Part shown: positions 15,886 to 25,028 of the stretch, in pieces
Numbering within the stretch: the first letter of the stretch is position 1
How the letters are laid out: each line of letters begins with the position of its first letter
From: Bacillota bacterium
GTDB lineage: Bacteria; Bacillota; Clostridia; DSM-8532
Assembly (NCBI GenBank): GCA_023415205.1
Contig: JAEZLR010000023.1
Location: 1-59,031, forward strand
Direction of reading: 5' to 3'
Length of the DNA stretch: 59,031 nucleotides
Program-made: the position numbers and the translations under genes
The notes under the pieces: generated by a model
Told to the model about the DNA's origin: nothing
The model's database searches: none
Seen by the model: the letters and a program-made list of their open reading frames with translations, nothing else

Positions 15886-16961
15886 GCGATAATCATCCCT
15901 TTCCTGACAAGTATAATTACAATAAGGATTTAAACTCACTTTTGGATGAGATGGATTCTCTTTTGAGGCGTAATCCTATCTCAGGAGTTTATGATGATCT
16001 TTTTGAAAGAAGGCTTCCTATTATTGATGACACACCGGAAGATCTTTCAGGGCAGGGTCAAAACATGCAGTTTGATCCGGGGGACGCTAACCCTCCGGAT
16101 GAGGAGATGGTGGATTCAGCCCCTCAAAAAAGCCTGGAAGAGCTCCTGGAGGAGCTCAATAGCCTGGTTGGTCTGAAAAAGGTCAAAGAGGATGTGAAAT
16201 CCCTCACAAACATGGTGAAAATCATGAAGCTTCGCAAGGAGCGGGGCCTTCCCCAAGTGGATATGTCCCTGCACTTGGTTTTCACCGGCAACCCTGGTAC
16301 GGGCAAGACGACGGTAGCACGGCTGCTCTCGGGAATCTATCGAGAAATCGGTGTTCTCTCCAAGGGACACCTGGTGGAAGTAGATCGCTCCAAGCTGGTG
16401 GCCAAATATGTGGGCCAGACCGCGCCCCAGGTTATGGAAGTGGTTAAGGAAGCCATGGGTGGCGTATTATTTATTGATGAAGCCTATGCGTTGGTTTCAC
16501 GCAGAGGTGAAAATGACTTTGGCTACGAGGCAGTGGATACGCTTCTTAAGGCCATGGAGGATCACAGGGATGACCTCATCGTTATTGTTGCGGGCTATCC
16601 GGATTTGATGGAGGAATTTCTTGAGTCCAACCCCGGGCTGCAATCACGCTTTAATAAATACATTAATTTTGACGACTACTCCCCTGAGGAGCTTTTGGAT
16701 ATCTTTAAAAGAATGTGTGAAAAAAATGGATACAAGCCCGAGGATTCTGCCATTGAAAAGGTGAAGGAAATTTTGGTGCAACTTCATGAAAGCCGTTCCG
16801 ATAGCTTTGCCAATGCCCGTACGGTTCGGAATCTGTTTGAGAAGCTTCTGACTATTCAAGCCGATCGCTTGGCCCAATTGGAAACAGTGACCGATGAGGA
16901 GCTTACAAGCCTTAAGGAAGAGGATCTGAATAAAATTGAACTCAATGAACTGATGAGATAA
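15882..16961 (+). CDS. spoVK: AAA+ ATPase of the SpoVK/CbbX type
   Basis: A 359-residue protein with an acidic N-terminal region (about 1-100) and one AAA+ module. Walker A is GNPGTGKTTVARLL, Walker B VLFIDEAYAL, and sensor 1 lies in VIVAGYPDLM. In Bacillus SpoVK is a mother-cell protein needed for spore maturation; CbbX relatives are Rubisco activases, but no Rubisco is present. The start at 15882 overlaps the HAD stop and gives MSDNHPFPD; the frame extends further upstream only through the HAD gene. The SpoVK role is inferred from family and from the sporulating host. Confidence 0.8.
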   Translation: MSDNHPFPDKYNYNKDLNSLLDEMDSLLRRNPISGVYDDLFERRLPIIDDTPEDLSGQGQNMQFDPGDANPPDEEMVDSAPQKSLEELLEELNSLVGLKKVKEDVKSLTNMVKIMKLRKERGLPQVDMSLHLVFTGNPGTGKTTVARLLSGIYREIGVLSKGHLVEVDRSKLVAKYVGQTAPQVMEVVKEAMGGVLFIDEAYALVSRRGENDFGYEAVDTLLKAMEDHRDDLIVIVAGYPDLMEEFLESNPGLQSRFNKYINFDDYSPEELLDIFKRMCEKNGYKPEDSAIEKVKEILVQLHESRSDSFANARTVRNLFEKLLTIQADRLAQLETVTDEELTSLKEEDLNKIELNELMR

Positions 16962-16985
16962 TTCCATTAATAAAGACTCTGAAAG

Positions 16986-17020
16986 AAGCCCGGCCAGATA
17001 CACTGCCGGGCTTTTCCTTT
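16986..17020 (+). terminator. Rho-independent terminator after the spoVK-like gene
   Basis: AAGCCCGGC (16986-16994) pairs with GCCGGGCTT (17005-17013) around a ten-base loop and is followed by a T-rich tail. Confidence 0.88.
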
Positions 17021-17156
17021 GCTTTTCAAGCGCGTGATTGCCCTATATCTTTCTCTTAGATTTTGAGGATATGCCTTCTTTTTTGTTGCATGGGAATATA
17101 CTTTGTTGAGACCTGTCAAGATGGCTTATTTCCCTTGTTTCGGGAAGTTTATACTA

Positions 17157-17180
17157 TTTGCCGACGGACAAACATATAAT
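17157..17180 (+). promoter_or_regulatory. Candidate Spo0A-controlled promoter of spoIIE
   Basis: A perfect -10 TATAAT (17175-17180) has no good -35 at 17 bases but is preceded by TTTGCCGACG (17157-17166), which matches seven of ten positions of the Spo0A box TTTGTCGAAA. Spo0A-dependent sigma-A promoters often show this pattern, and spoIIE is a Spo0A target in Bacillus. Confidence 0.4.
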
Positions 17181-17225
17181 GAACCTAGCCATCTATACGA
17201 AAGAAAAAGGAATGGAGGTACTCCC

Positions 17226-19571
17226 ATGGAAAATGTTACGGCACTCAAGCATGAGAGGAAGCTTACCAGACAGATTTTTTCAGTCATTTCAAACATAACG
17301 CTGCCTCAGCTCATCGCTTGGTTGATGTGCTTTGCTTTTTCTCGAGCCAACTTCTTTGGTATCTTAAAGCCCTTTGCCACAGCCTTCTATGTTGCTAGTA
17401 ACTTCACAGGCCTATCCAAAATCATCGCCATTCTTTCTATTATATTGGGAAACGCATTATTTTCTAACTTTTATGAAACTGTCCGGCAGGCTTTGGCCCT
17501 GCTTCTCTTTGAAGCCATTTCACGAATCATTTTCACTGCTGGCGGAAGAAAAGAATCCCCCCTTAACCGTGCAGTCCTTATGGCCCTGCTGGTAGGAGCC
17601 ACAGGATTTTTAAGGGGTGCGGTGCAGGGCTTTCGTATATATGATGCCGTCGTATCGGTTTTATGTGCGGCCTTGGTCTTTTCCTTGGGCATGCTTCTAG
17701 CTCCGGTATCGGAGCTCTTTATAAAATCCAGGCAGAAGCCGCTGAATGATATAAAGTCCTTGGTAAGCAAAGGCATACTTCTTTGTATGATGGTCATATG
17801 CCTAGAAGGGACAATGATCTGGGGCCTTGAACTGGGTGCCATTTTCGCCGGGCTTGCAGTCCTTGTTATCGCAAGGTGTATGGGAAGCAGTGCCGGAGCA
17901 CTTTCAGGAGCATTGTTGGGGACGGTTATCGCCCTTTACAACCTTCCCTCCTCCATGGAGTTAACAGGTATGCTGGCCCTGGCAGGAGCGGCTGCGGGTC
18001 TTCCGGTAAAAAGTAAAGCCCTAAGCGTGTCCTTATGGACAACAGTAGTCATTCTCTTCACAGGCTTGACCCTGTTTGAAGGAAGTCTCATCATAAAATA
18101 CTATGAGGCTCTGGCTGCAGGCATATTGTTCTTGATTATTCCTCAGGCGGCCTTTGGTTTTTTTAGCGAAGGTCTCTCCGGGCTGAGAAGTGCTTCGGAC
18201 CGAGCGGAGCGACAAGACGCCGATCACACCCGTGAGGCGGCCGACCGGCTTTTTGTCCTGAGCAAGGCCCTCTCCAGGGTATCGAGGAATATTGAGGAGA
18301 CCCTCGCAGGAGAGGGTGAAGAGGAGGCCACGGTGGCTGAATGGATGATAGAGACCGTTGCAGAAAAGGTATGCAATCGGTGCAGCCTCTGTGAAAGATG
18401 CTGGGGAACACATTTTCTCAAAACCTACAAGCTTGTTGAGAAGAGTATCTCGGATCTTAGAATTGATGAGTCAGGACATCTGGAGATCCCTCCATGGTTT
18501 AAGAGCGCCTGCAATAAGGCGGATAAATTTTTCGAAGTCTTGACCGCTGCCTATACCCTGTATAAATCCGAAAACATATGGCGGCTTAAGCTCAATGAAA
18601 GTCGTCTTTTGCTGGCAAAACAGGCAGCACTTGTGTCAAGCAGTGTTATGACCGCTGCCCGAAGCCTAGTGGATACCTCGCTGAGGGATTCTGAACTGGA
18701 GCGTAGGCTGATGCTTGCAGCGGAAATGGGCGGTGTTCCGGTTTCAGGCTTCCGATATCACAATCAGGGGGAGAGGTCTTATCTTGAGACCGTTTATGAG
18801 ACAAAAAGCAAGCTTTCGGTGAAGGTTTTGGACGAAATGGTCACCAAAGCCCTTTCATCCGGCCTTGTACGGATGGGCGAAAGCCGGAGAGACATGATGG
18901 GCTTTTCGGTGGTTCGTTATATGAGGCCCCCAAAGTACAAAACAGCCACAGGGGTTGCCCGGATGAGTCGTGAGAGCAGCCAGGTATCAGGTGACAATTT
19001 TGCTTTCTTCATCTCAGCGGAGGGCTTTCATATAAGTGCAGTCAGCGATGGCACCGGGAGCGGGAGACGTGCCCAACGATACAGCAGAACGGCGATACAA
19101 ACCTTGGAAAACCTGATTGAAGAGGGTATTGAAATAGGCATGGCCATAAGACTGTTAAATCTGTTTCTCAATTTAAGGGGAGAAGGTGAGAGGCTGGCGA
19201 CCATGGATCTTTGCGCCATTGATCTGATTACCGGTGAGACTTCCTTCTACAAATATGGTGCTCCGGTCTCCTTTATCAAGGGGAAGGAGGGGACGATAGC
19301 CGTCAACGTGGGGGAGAAGAATAAGGAGAATATTCCTATCTCCCACTTCAAGCCGGCGGTGCTGAAGGCAGGGGACTTTGTGGTGCTTCTGTCGGATGGT
19401 GTGTTGGAGCCTTTTTCAGAAGAAGGGGAACCCTTTGCTCTTCAGAACTTCATCGAGGGTGTGGATACCGTTAATGCCCAGCAGTTGGCCGATGCTATTT
19501 TACAGGAGGCACTTTTGCGTTTCCACGGCAATCATGATGATATGACGGTACTTGTCACACGGTTATGGTGA
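17226..19571 (+). CDS. spoIIE: Stage II sporulation protein E, PP2C phosphatase
   Basis: A 781-residue polar-septum membrane protein that dephosphorylates SpoIIAA and so releases sigma-F in the forespore. Residues about 20-310 hold roughly ten hydrophobic helices; the central region includes a cysteine motif CNRCSLCERCWG; the C-terminal PP2C domain (about 575-780) shows SDGTGSG, MDLCAIDL, YGAP and LLSDGVLEP. The ATG at 17226 is chosen because GGAGG lies seven bases before it and MENVTALKHERKL opens the usual cytoplasmic tail; the frame is open 123 bases further upstream. The spoIIAA-AB-sigF operon is not in the window. Confidence 0.95.
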   Translation: MENVTALKHERKLTRQIFSVISNITLPQLIAWLMCFAFSRANFFGILKPFATAFYVASNFTGLSKIIAILSIILGNALFSNFYETVRQALALLLFEAISRIIFTAGGRKESPLNRAVLMALLVGATGFLRGAVQGFRIYDAVVSVLCAALVFSLGMLLAPVSELFIKSRQKPLNDIKSLVSKGILLCMMVICLEGTMIWGLELGAIFAGLAVLVIARCMGSSAGALSGALLGTVIALYNLPSSMELTGMLALAGAAAGLPVKSKALSVSLWTTVVILFTGLTLFEGSLIIKYYEALAAGILFLIIPQAAFGFFSEGLSGLRSASDRAERQDADHTREAADRLFVLSKALSRVSRNIEETLAGEGEEEATVAEWMIETVAEKVCNRCSLCERCWGTHFLKTYKLVEKSISDLRIDESGHLEIPPWFKSACNKADKFFEVLTAAYTLYKSENIWRLKLNESRLLLAKQAALVSSSVMTAARSLVDTSLRDSELERRLMLAAEMGGVPVSGFRYHNQGERSYLETVYETKSKLSVKVLDEMVTKALSSGLVRMGESRRDMMGFSVVRYMRPPKYKTATGVARMSRESSQVSGDNFAFFISAEGFHISAVSDGTGSGRRAQRYSRTAIQTLENLIEEGIEIGMAIRLLNLFLNLRGEGERLATMDLCAIDLITGETSFYKYGAPVSFIKGKEGTIAVNVGEKNKENIPISHFKPAVLKAGDFVVLLSDGVLEPFSEEGEPFALQNFIEGVDTVNAQQLADAILQEALLRFHGNHDDMTVLVTRLW

Positions 19572-19635
19572 CAAAATACGCGTCCTATTTCATATTCACC
19601 GAAAGGAAAGGGCTTTTCGCGAAAGGTAGACCTAT

Positions 19636-19668
19636 GATATGCCATGATGTTTAACATCATGGCATATC
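19636..19668. terminator. Long hairpin overlapping the murC stop codon
   Basis: A perfect 14-base stem (GATATGCCATGATG at 19636-19649 with its complement at 19655-19668) has a five-base loop. One arm encodes the last codons and stop of murC. It lies between convergent spoIIE and murC but lacks a T run on either side, so its terminator role is uncertain. Confidence 0.5.
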
Positions 19669-21069
19669 TACTGTTTTGAGACAGCCCATTGATGCAAGGT
19701 AGAGTTCGCCGGCTTTATAGATGCTTCCGGCACCCATAGTCAACACCAGATCGCCGGGTTGTGCATTTTCCTCCAGATAGCTTACAATATCTTCGAATCG
19801 GGAAATATAGAGGGCATTTCCCGTGTTCATGTTGATACGTTCCGTCAGGACCCGTGAGCTTATGAGGCCTGTATCTTTTTCACGGGCCGCATAGATATCG
19901 GTAATGATCACCGTGTCAGCCTGAGCAAAGGCTCGTGAAAAATCATCCAGCAGTTCATAGGTCCGTGTGTAGGTATGGGGCTGAAAAACACAGATAAGGC
20001 GGCCATGGGTTAGGGAGCGTGCAGCGCTTAAGGTGGCCTGCACCTCGGTGGGATGGTGAGCATAATCGTCCATAACCCTCACCCCATGGGTCGTTCCTTT
20101 GTCCTCAAGGCGCCTGTGGGTTCCTTTGAATTGCTCGAGCCCTTTGACAATAGCCCTTTGAGGTATTCCAAGAGCGTGGCAGGAGGCAATGGCGGCAAGC
20201 GCATTAGAAACATTGTGTATTCCTGGGACCGAGAGCTTCACGTGGGCCCAGGCCATCTTTTTATAAATGACCGTGAAGGTTCCATAGCCCTCGGCAAAGG
20301 AGATGTTCTCAGCCGTCCAGTCCCCATCCTGAGAATTGATGCTATAGGTGATGATGGGGCGGGTCAGGGTTTTGGAAAGAAGCTTGGTTTGAGGATCATC
20401 CATGTTTAAAACAATGATTCCCGGACTCTTGACATTGCTCAAAAAGGCCTCAAAGGAGCTTCGTATATGGTCAATATCTCGAAAATAATCCAGATGATCG
20501 GCATCTATATTGAGAATAACGGCCAAATAGGGCCTGAATTTTAAAAAGCTGTCCTTGTATTCACAGGCCTCAGCCACAAAGTAAGAGCTTCTTCCAATGC
20601 GGGTATTGCCCCCGATCAGGTTCAGGATACCACCCACATGAATGGTAGGATCCAAGCCGGCCTCCAGTGTTATGGCGGATATCATTGAGGTGGTGGTGGT
20701 TTTTCCATGAGTGCCCGAGACTGCGATGCTTTCGCTGAATTGATCCATAATAGCACCTAGAAGCTCAGCACGCTCAATGACGGGAATGCCCCGCTTTCTG
20801 GCCTCAACCAGCTCCGGATTATCCTGCGGAACCGCTGCGGTATACACCACAAGGTCCTGATGATTGATATTTGATGCATCATGGGAAGGATAAAAAACAG
20901 CGCCTAAACTCTTCAGCCTTTCGGTTATTTCAGAGGCATTAAGGTCGGAGCCTGTAATTTTAACGTTCTTATTCATGAGGATTTCAGCAAGGCCACTCAT
21001 ACTGATACCACCGATCCCCACCATGTGTATGATTGTATTATCTCCAGTTAAAGCAAAGCTTTGTTCCAT
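19657..21069 (-). CDS. murC: UDP-N-acetylmuramate--L-alanine ligase
   Basis: Adds L-alanine to UDP-MurNAc using ATP, the first amino-acid step of cytosolic peptidoglycan precursor synthesis. The 470-residue length and three-domain Mur ligase layout fit: an N-terminal Rossmann domain with HMVGIGGISMSGLAEIL, an ATP-binding domain with GTHGKTTTTSM, and a C-terminal domain with VMDDYAHHPTEV and QPHTYTRT. GGAGAG precedes the ATG. It stands apart from any other mur or fts gene and is transcribed alone, opposite to its neighbours. Confidence 0.96.
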   Translation of the reverse strand: MEQSFALTGDNTIIHMVGIGGISMSGLAEILMNKNVKITGSDLNASEITERLKSLGAVFYPSHDASNINHQDLVVYTAAVPQDNPELVEARKRGIPVIERAELLGAIMDQFSESIAVSGTHGKTTTTSMISAITLEAGLDPTIHVGGILNLIGGNTRIGRSSYFVAEACEYKDSFLKFRPYLAVILNIDADHLDYFRDIDHIRSSFEAFLSNVKSPGIIVLNMDDPQTKLLSKTLTRPIITYSINSQDGDWTAENISFAEGYGTFTVIYKKMAWAHVKLSVPGIHNVSNALAAIASCHALGIPQRAIVKGLEQFKGTHRRLEDKGTTHGVRVMDDYAHHPTEVQATLSAARSLTHGRLICVFQPHTYTRTYELLDDFSRAFAQADTVIITDIYAAREKDTGLISSRVLTERINMNTGNALYISRFEDIVSYLEENAQPGDLVLTMGAGSIYKAGELYLASMGCLKTVDMP

Positions 21070-21296
21070 GAATACACTCTCCAGCTCAACATTCAGCTAA
21101 GATTATATATCAAATGAAAGTCTTCATACAAGGCTCTATTGGCCATATGTTAACAACCCTACAAAAACACCGGGTGGAGCATAGGCTAAAGGGCCATCTC
21201 TAAAAGTCATTATATGCAGTTATAACCGATAATCTTACTTATTTATGGCGGTATGGAAATATTTTAATAAAAATATAAATTATTTTTGGAATAAGA

Positions 21297-21323
21297 AGGA
21301 ATTTTAGTTTTTCCGTCGAAATT
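21297..21323 (+). promoter_or_regulatory. Sigma-H-type promoter of spoVG
   Basis: GAAGGAATT with AGGA at 21297-21300 fits the sigma-H -35, and GTCGAAATT with GAAAT at 21318-21322 fits the -10 with one mismatch, at the expected spacing. spoVG is a classic sigma-H gene. The upstream part of this 306-base gap (21070-21290) shows no other feature. Confidence 0.6.
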
Positions 21324-21375
21324 ATATAAGCGTATAAAAAACTACATTGGTTTAGTCGGAAGGTGGGCTGCTAAG

Positions 21376-21666
21376 ATGGAGATTACAGACATCAGAATTC
21401 GTAAGGTAGAGGCCGAAGGAAAAATGAGGGCCGTAGTGTCAGTTACTTTTGACAATGAATTTGTTGTTCATGACATCAAGATCATTGAAAGTCAGGGTGG
21501 GTTATTTATTGCAATGCCAAGCCGGAAAACTCCTACTGGAGAGTTTCGGGATATTGCTCATCCTATCAATGCAGATGCTCGGAACAAGGTTCAAAACGCC
21601 ATTTTGGAGAAGTATCAATCCATGTTGGCTGAGGAAGAAGCTGCTGGCACAACCAGCAAGGAATAG
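21376..21666 (+). CDS. spoVG: Septation/sporulation regulator SpoVG
   Basis: A 96-residue nucleic-acid-binding protein that affects asymmetric septation, capsule and other traits in Firmicutes. The family signature is complete: MEITDIRIRKVEAEGKMRA at the start, VHDIKIIESQGGLFIAMPSR in the middle, and FRDIAHPINADAR near residue 60. The C-terminal acidic tail is short. AGGTGG precedes the ATG. In many Firmicutes spoVG lies immediately before glmU, as it does here, although a terminator separates the two. Confidence 0.96.
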   Translation: MEITDIRIRKVEAEGKMRAVVSVTFDNEFVVHDIKIIESQGGLFIAMPSRKTPTGEFRDIAHPINADARNKVQNAILEKYQSMLAEEEAAGTTSKE

Positions 21667-21686
21667 TACATATTTATTCCGAGGAC

Positions 21687-21718
21687 ATAGGCACTTCATC
21701 ATGAAGTGCCTATTTTGT
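21687..21718 (+). terminator. Rho-independent terminator of spoVG
   Basis: ATAGGCACTTCAT (21687-21699) pairs with ATGAAGTGCCTAT (21701-21713), followed by TTTTGTTG. The remaining 200 bases before glmU contain no further feature that I can support. Confidence 0.85.
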
Positions 21719-21919
21719 TGCCTGGATTTATTTTACAGTGAAAAAATCCAAGAAGCTGAGACCATGAAGCTTGCCGGCACTTTTACCTGAGATCCCTCAA
21801 TAATAACGGAATAAGGGGCCTTAATTTAATAAAAATGTGTAAAATGACAATTGCATTGCCCATTTAAAAATGAGAGAATGAATTTGGATAAGCTATCTTT
21901 CGGGAGGAAATAAAAGCTC

Positions 21920-23296
21920 ATGCAAGAACTGGTTACGATCATCCTTGCAGCCGGTGCGGGTACAAGGATGAAGTCAACGGTGGCCAAGGTAGCGCATAGG
22001 GTCTGTGGGCAGCCTATTTTATCCTATGTTGTAGATGCAGCAGCACAAACCGGGCCAAATACTCTTGTACTGGTATTGGGACATCAGGCCGACGAGGTTA
22101 AGAAACTGGCACCTAGGGACGCACTCTGTGTGATTCAGGAGAAACAGCTTGGAACGGGACACGCCGTTATGCAGGCTAGGGATATATTAAAGGACAGGAC
22201 AGGAACAGCCCTTATTCTCTGTGGGGATACCCCCGCGATAACGGGAGAAACTCTTAAAGCCGCTTATGACTATCACCAGCAGCAGAATCATCAGGTGACT
22301 ATCCTGACGGCAGTAATGGAGAACCCCCATGGCTATGGCAGAATTATCAGGGATCAAAATAACCAGGTCATGGCCATTGTTGAGCAAAAAGATGCTGATC
22401 GGGATCAGCAGCTTATCAACGAAATCAATTCCGGAATGTACTTTTTTGATATCGAGTCACTTCTATGGGCGCTTTCCCAATTGGATAATTCCAATAATCA
22501 GGGGGAGTATTATCTTACCGATACGGTCGCAAAAATACTTTCTCGTGGTGAAAAAGCGGGAGCTTTTATTGTCCAAGACTCTTCCGAGATCATGGGCGTC
22601 AATGACAGAACCCAGCTTAATGAGGCTGAGCGTATTCTTTCCGGGCGAATCGTCAGAGAGCATATGCTTAACGGCGTCACCTTTCACTTACCAGAGACCA
22701 GCATGATTCATAAGGGCGTGCAAATTGGGAAAGATACCATCATTCACCCGGGGACACAGCTTACCGGGAAAACAGTGGTTGGTGAAAGTTGTGAGATAGG
22801 TCCTCACTCCGCCATTGAGGATGGCCTCCTTGGAGATCATGTTCAATTTACACACTCGGTCATGTCACAGTCTCAGATCGGCAACCATACCAAGGTTGGT
22901 CCCTTTGCCTATATCCGCCCGGGTTCAAAAATTGGAGAAAATATTAAGATTGGCGACTTTGTTGAAATCAAGAACTCTGTTATTGGAGACAATACCAAGG
23001 TGCCGCATCTTTCTTATGTTGGTGATGCAGATATCGGGAAGGGTGTAAATATCGGCTGTGGTGCTGTTGTGGTCAATTATGACGGGCAGAAGAAGCATCG
23101 GACGGTTGTTGGAGATCGTGCCTTTGTAGGATGCAATGTAAACCTGGTATCTCCTGTGGTGGTGAAGGACAACGCCTATATCGCGGCGGGTTCCACCATT
23201 ACCGAAGAAGTTCCGGAATATGCCCTAGGTATAGCGAGAAGCCGACAGATGGTTATTTCTGATTGGGTTAAGAAAAAAGGTTTAGATAAAAAATAA
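21920..23296 (+). CDS. glmU: Bifunctional GlcN-1-P acetyltransferase / UDP-GlcNAc pyrophosphorylase
   Basis: Makes UDP-N-acetylglucosamine, the precursor of peptidoglycan and teichoic acid. The 458 residues hold an N-terminal uridyltransferase domain with LAAGAGTRMKS (10-20) and a C-terminal left-handed beta-helix with hexapeptide repeats (from about residue 255; for example IGKDTIIHPGTQLTG). The acetyltransferase histidine region is seen at KVGPFAYIRPGS. GGAGG precedes the ATG. It is 41 bases upstream of prs, the standard glmU-prs pair, with no terminator between them. Confidence 0.97.
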   Translation: MQELVTIILAAGAGTRMKSTVAKVAHRVCGQPILSYVVDAAAQTGPNTLVLVLGHQADEVKKLAPRDALCVIQEKQLGTGHAVMQARDILKDRTGTALILCGDTPAITGETLKAAYDYHQQQNHQVTILTAVMENPHGYGRIIRDQNNQVMAIVEQKDADRDQQLINEINSGMYFFDIESLLWALSQLDNSNNQGEYYLTDTVAKILSRGEKAGAFIVQDSSEIMGVNDRTQLNEAERILSGRIVREHMLNGVTFHLPETSMIHKGVQIGKDTIIHPGTQLTGKTVVGESCEIGPHSAIEDGLLGDHVQFTHSVMSQSQIGNHTKVGPFAYIRPGSKIGENIKIGDFVEIKNSVIGDNTKVPHLSYVGDADIGKGVNIGCGAVVVNYDGQKKHRTVVGDRAFVGCNVNLVSPVVVKDNAYIAAGSTITEEVPEYALGIARSRQMVISDWVKKKGLDKK

Positions 23297-23337
23297 TATT
23301 TTTATATTAGATTATTTTTCGGAGGTTGTTTATTCTT

Positions 23338-24303
23338 ATGAATCTTCACGGTAAGGACATCAAGATTTTTGCCGGGAATTCCAACCGGGGATTGGCTGAA
23401 GAGATTGCATTAAAAGTGGGTTTACCCCTTGGCGCATCCGTTGTCTCAAGCTTTTCAGATGGAGAAATTGCCATCAGCATAAACGAGGTGGTCAGAGGGT
23501 CGGATGTATTCATTATTCAATCAACGTGCACGCCTGTTAATGATAATCTGATTGAGCTGCTCATATTGATTGATGCGCTCAAACGTGCTTCCGCCGGTCG
23601 AATTACTGCTGTCATCCCCTATTTCGGTTATGCACGCCAGGACCGAAAAGCAAAAGCCAGAGACCCCATCTCTGCAAAGCTTGTGGCCAATCTCATCACG
23701 ACTGCAGGGGCTGATCGGGTATTGACCATGGATTTGCATGCGCCACAGCTACAGGGCTTCTTTGATATTCCAGTGGATCATTTATTGGGAGCTCCCCTTC
23801 TTGCCCAGTACTTCTTTAAGAAATTCCAGAAAACTGGTGTGGATGATGTGGTGGTAGTTTCCCCCGACATAGGAAGTGTAGGAAGGTCAAGACGATTTGC
23901 AGAAAAGCTGGATGTACCCCTGGCCATTATAGACAAACGCCGACCAAAGGCCAATGTTTGTGAGATCATGAATATTATCGGTGATGTTAAGGGTAAGCGT
24001 GTCATTCTGGTGGATGACATGATTGATACCGGCGGAACCATTGTCAATGCAGCCAACGCTTTAACCGATATTGGTGCCACAGAGGTCTACGCCTGCTGTA
24101 CCCATGGGGTTCTCTCCGGGCCGGCCATTGACAGAATCCGTACCTCTTCCATCAAGGAACTGGTTACATTGAATACCATTCCCATGTCCAAGGAGAAGAA
24201 GATCAGTAAGATTGTTACCCTTTCGGTCGCCGATGTATTTGCAGAGGCCATTGAACGGATTTACGGAGATATCTCCATTTCAACCTTGTTTACTCAACAG
24301 TAA
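23338..24303 (+). CDS. prs: Ribose-phosphate pyrophosphokinase (PRPP synthase)
   Basis: Makes PRPP from ribose-5-phosphate and ATP for purine, pyrimidine, histidine and tryptophan synthesis. At 321 residues it has the class I length. Motifs include FSDGEIAISINE, the flexible loop YARQDRKAKARDP, VVSPDIGSVGRSRRFA and the PRPP-binding VILVDDMIDTGGT. The ATG at 23338 is chosen although its GGAGG lies 12 bases away, because the upstream in-frame TTG at 23326 directly abuts the ribosome-binding site. It is cotranscribed with glmU. Confidence 0.97.
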   Translation: MNLHGKDIKIFAGNSNRGLAEEIALKVGLPLGASVVSSFSDGEIAISINEVVRGSDVFIIQSTCTPVNDNLIELLILIDALKRASAGRITAVIPYFGYARQDRKAKARDPISAKLVANLITTAGADRVLTMDLHAPQLQGFFDIPVDHLLGAPLLAQYFFKKFQKTGVDDVVVVSPDIGSVGRSRRFAEKLDVPLAIIDKRRPKANVCEIMNIIGDVKGKRVILVDDMIDTGGTIVNAANALTDIGATEVYACCTHGVLSGPAIDRIRTSSIKELVTLNTIPMSKEKKISKIVTLSVADVFAEAIERIYGDISISTLFTQQ

Positions 24304-24346
24304 ACAGTAACGTTCTTTTATGGATTGAGAGCTTCTTAATTAAGGC

Positions 24347-24394
24347 TTAAGCGGATATCATAACCCGGAAGGTTTTTATATCCGCTTTCTTTTA
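24347..24394 (+). terminator. Rho-independent terminator of glmU-prs
   Basis: AAGCGGATAT (24349-24358) pairs with ATATCCGCTT (24378-24387); a small inner stem CC/GG lies in the loop, and TTCTTTTA follows. Confidence 0.8.
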
Positions 24395-24436
24395 TGGTGA
24401 ACCTATCCTTAAGAAAGGGTAGATGGAGGTGGCAGC

Positions 24437-24997
24437 ATGATCATTCTTGCCGGTCTGGGAAATATGGGGCCGCAATATGAGCGGACACGACATAACGTAG
24501 GCTTTGACACCATTGATTTTCTCGCGGCCCAGTACAGGGTGAGTGCGTTTAAATTCAAGCATAAGGCCCTTGTGGCAGAAGCCCTTATTCAAGGGAAAAA
24601 GACCCTTCTGGTCAAGCCACAGACCTATATGAACAACAGTGGGGAAGCCCTAAGGGAGATAATGGATTTTTACAAGCTTTTGCCCTCGGAGTTTGTTGTT
24701 ATTTACGATGATATTGATTTGGATGTGGGGCGTTTGAGAATCAGAGCCAAGGGCAGCGCGGGCACCCATAACGGTATGCGCTCCATTGTTACCCATCTCG
24801 ATTCCGATGATTTCCCTAGAATCCGAATTGGTGTGGGAAAGCCTCCTGAAAAAATGGATCTGGCAGCCTTTGTCTTAAGCCGTTTCACTGAGGAGGAACG
24901 AAAGCAGGTCAATGAATGTATTGAGAATGCTTCTCTGGCGGCAGTGACCCTTCTCACCTCATCGGTTGAGGTAGCCATGGGCAAATACAATAAATAA
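24437..24997 (+). CDS. pth: Peptidyl-tRNA hydrolase
   Basis: Releases tRNA from peptidyl-tRNA that has dropped off ribosomes. The 186-residue length is typical. The catalytic His19 lies in YERTRHNVGF; KPQTYMNNSG and YDDIDLDVGRLRIR followed by GSAGTHNGM carry the substrate-binding Asn and the Asp that polarises the histidine. The N-terminal GLGN is followed by Met10, where most members have proline, a small oddity. GGAGG precedes the ATG. The usual partner mfd is not adjacent; the next gene is convergent. Confidence 0.96.
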   Translation: MIILAGLGNMGPQYERTRHNVGFDTIDFLAAQYRVSAFKFKHKALVAEALIQGKKTLLVKPQTYMNNSGEALREIMDFYKLLPSEFVVIYDDIDLDVGRLRIRAKGSAGTHNGMRSIVTHLDSDDFPRIRIGVGKPPEKMDLAAFVLSRFTEEERKQVNECIENASLAAVTLLTSSVEVAMGKYNK

Positions 24998-25026
24998 GGG
25001 GAGGGCAGTTTTAGGTCCCTCCTCTT
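24996..25026. terminator. Hairpin between convergent pth and the GGDEF gene
   Basis: AAGGGGAGGG (24996-25005) pairs with CCCTCCTCTT (25017-25026) with one G-U pair. There is no long T run, so termination strength is uncertain. Confidence 0.5.
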
Positions 25027-25028
25027 GA

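Noticed and set aside
15882..16961. The AAA+ gene as a Rubisco activase CbbX
   Set aside because: No Calvin-cycle gene is present and the sporulation setting favours SpoVK.
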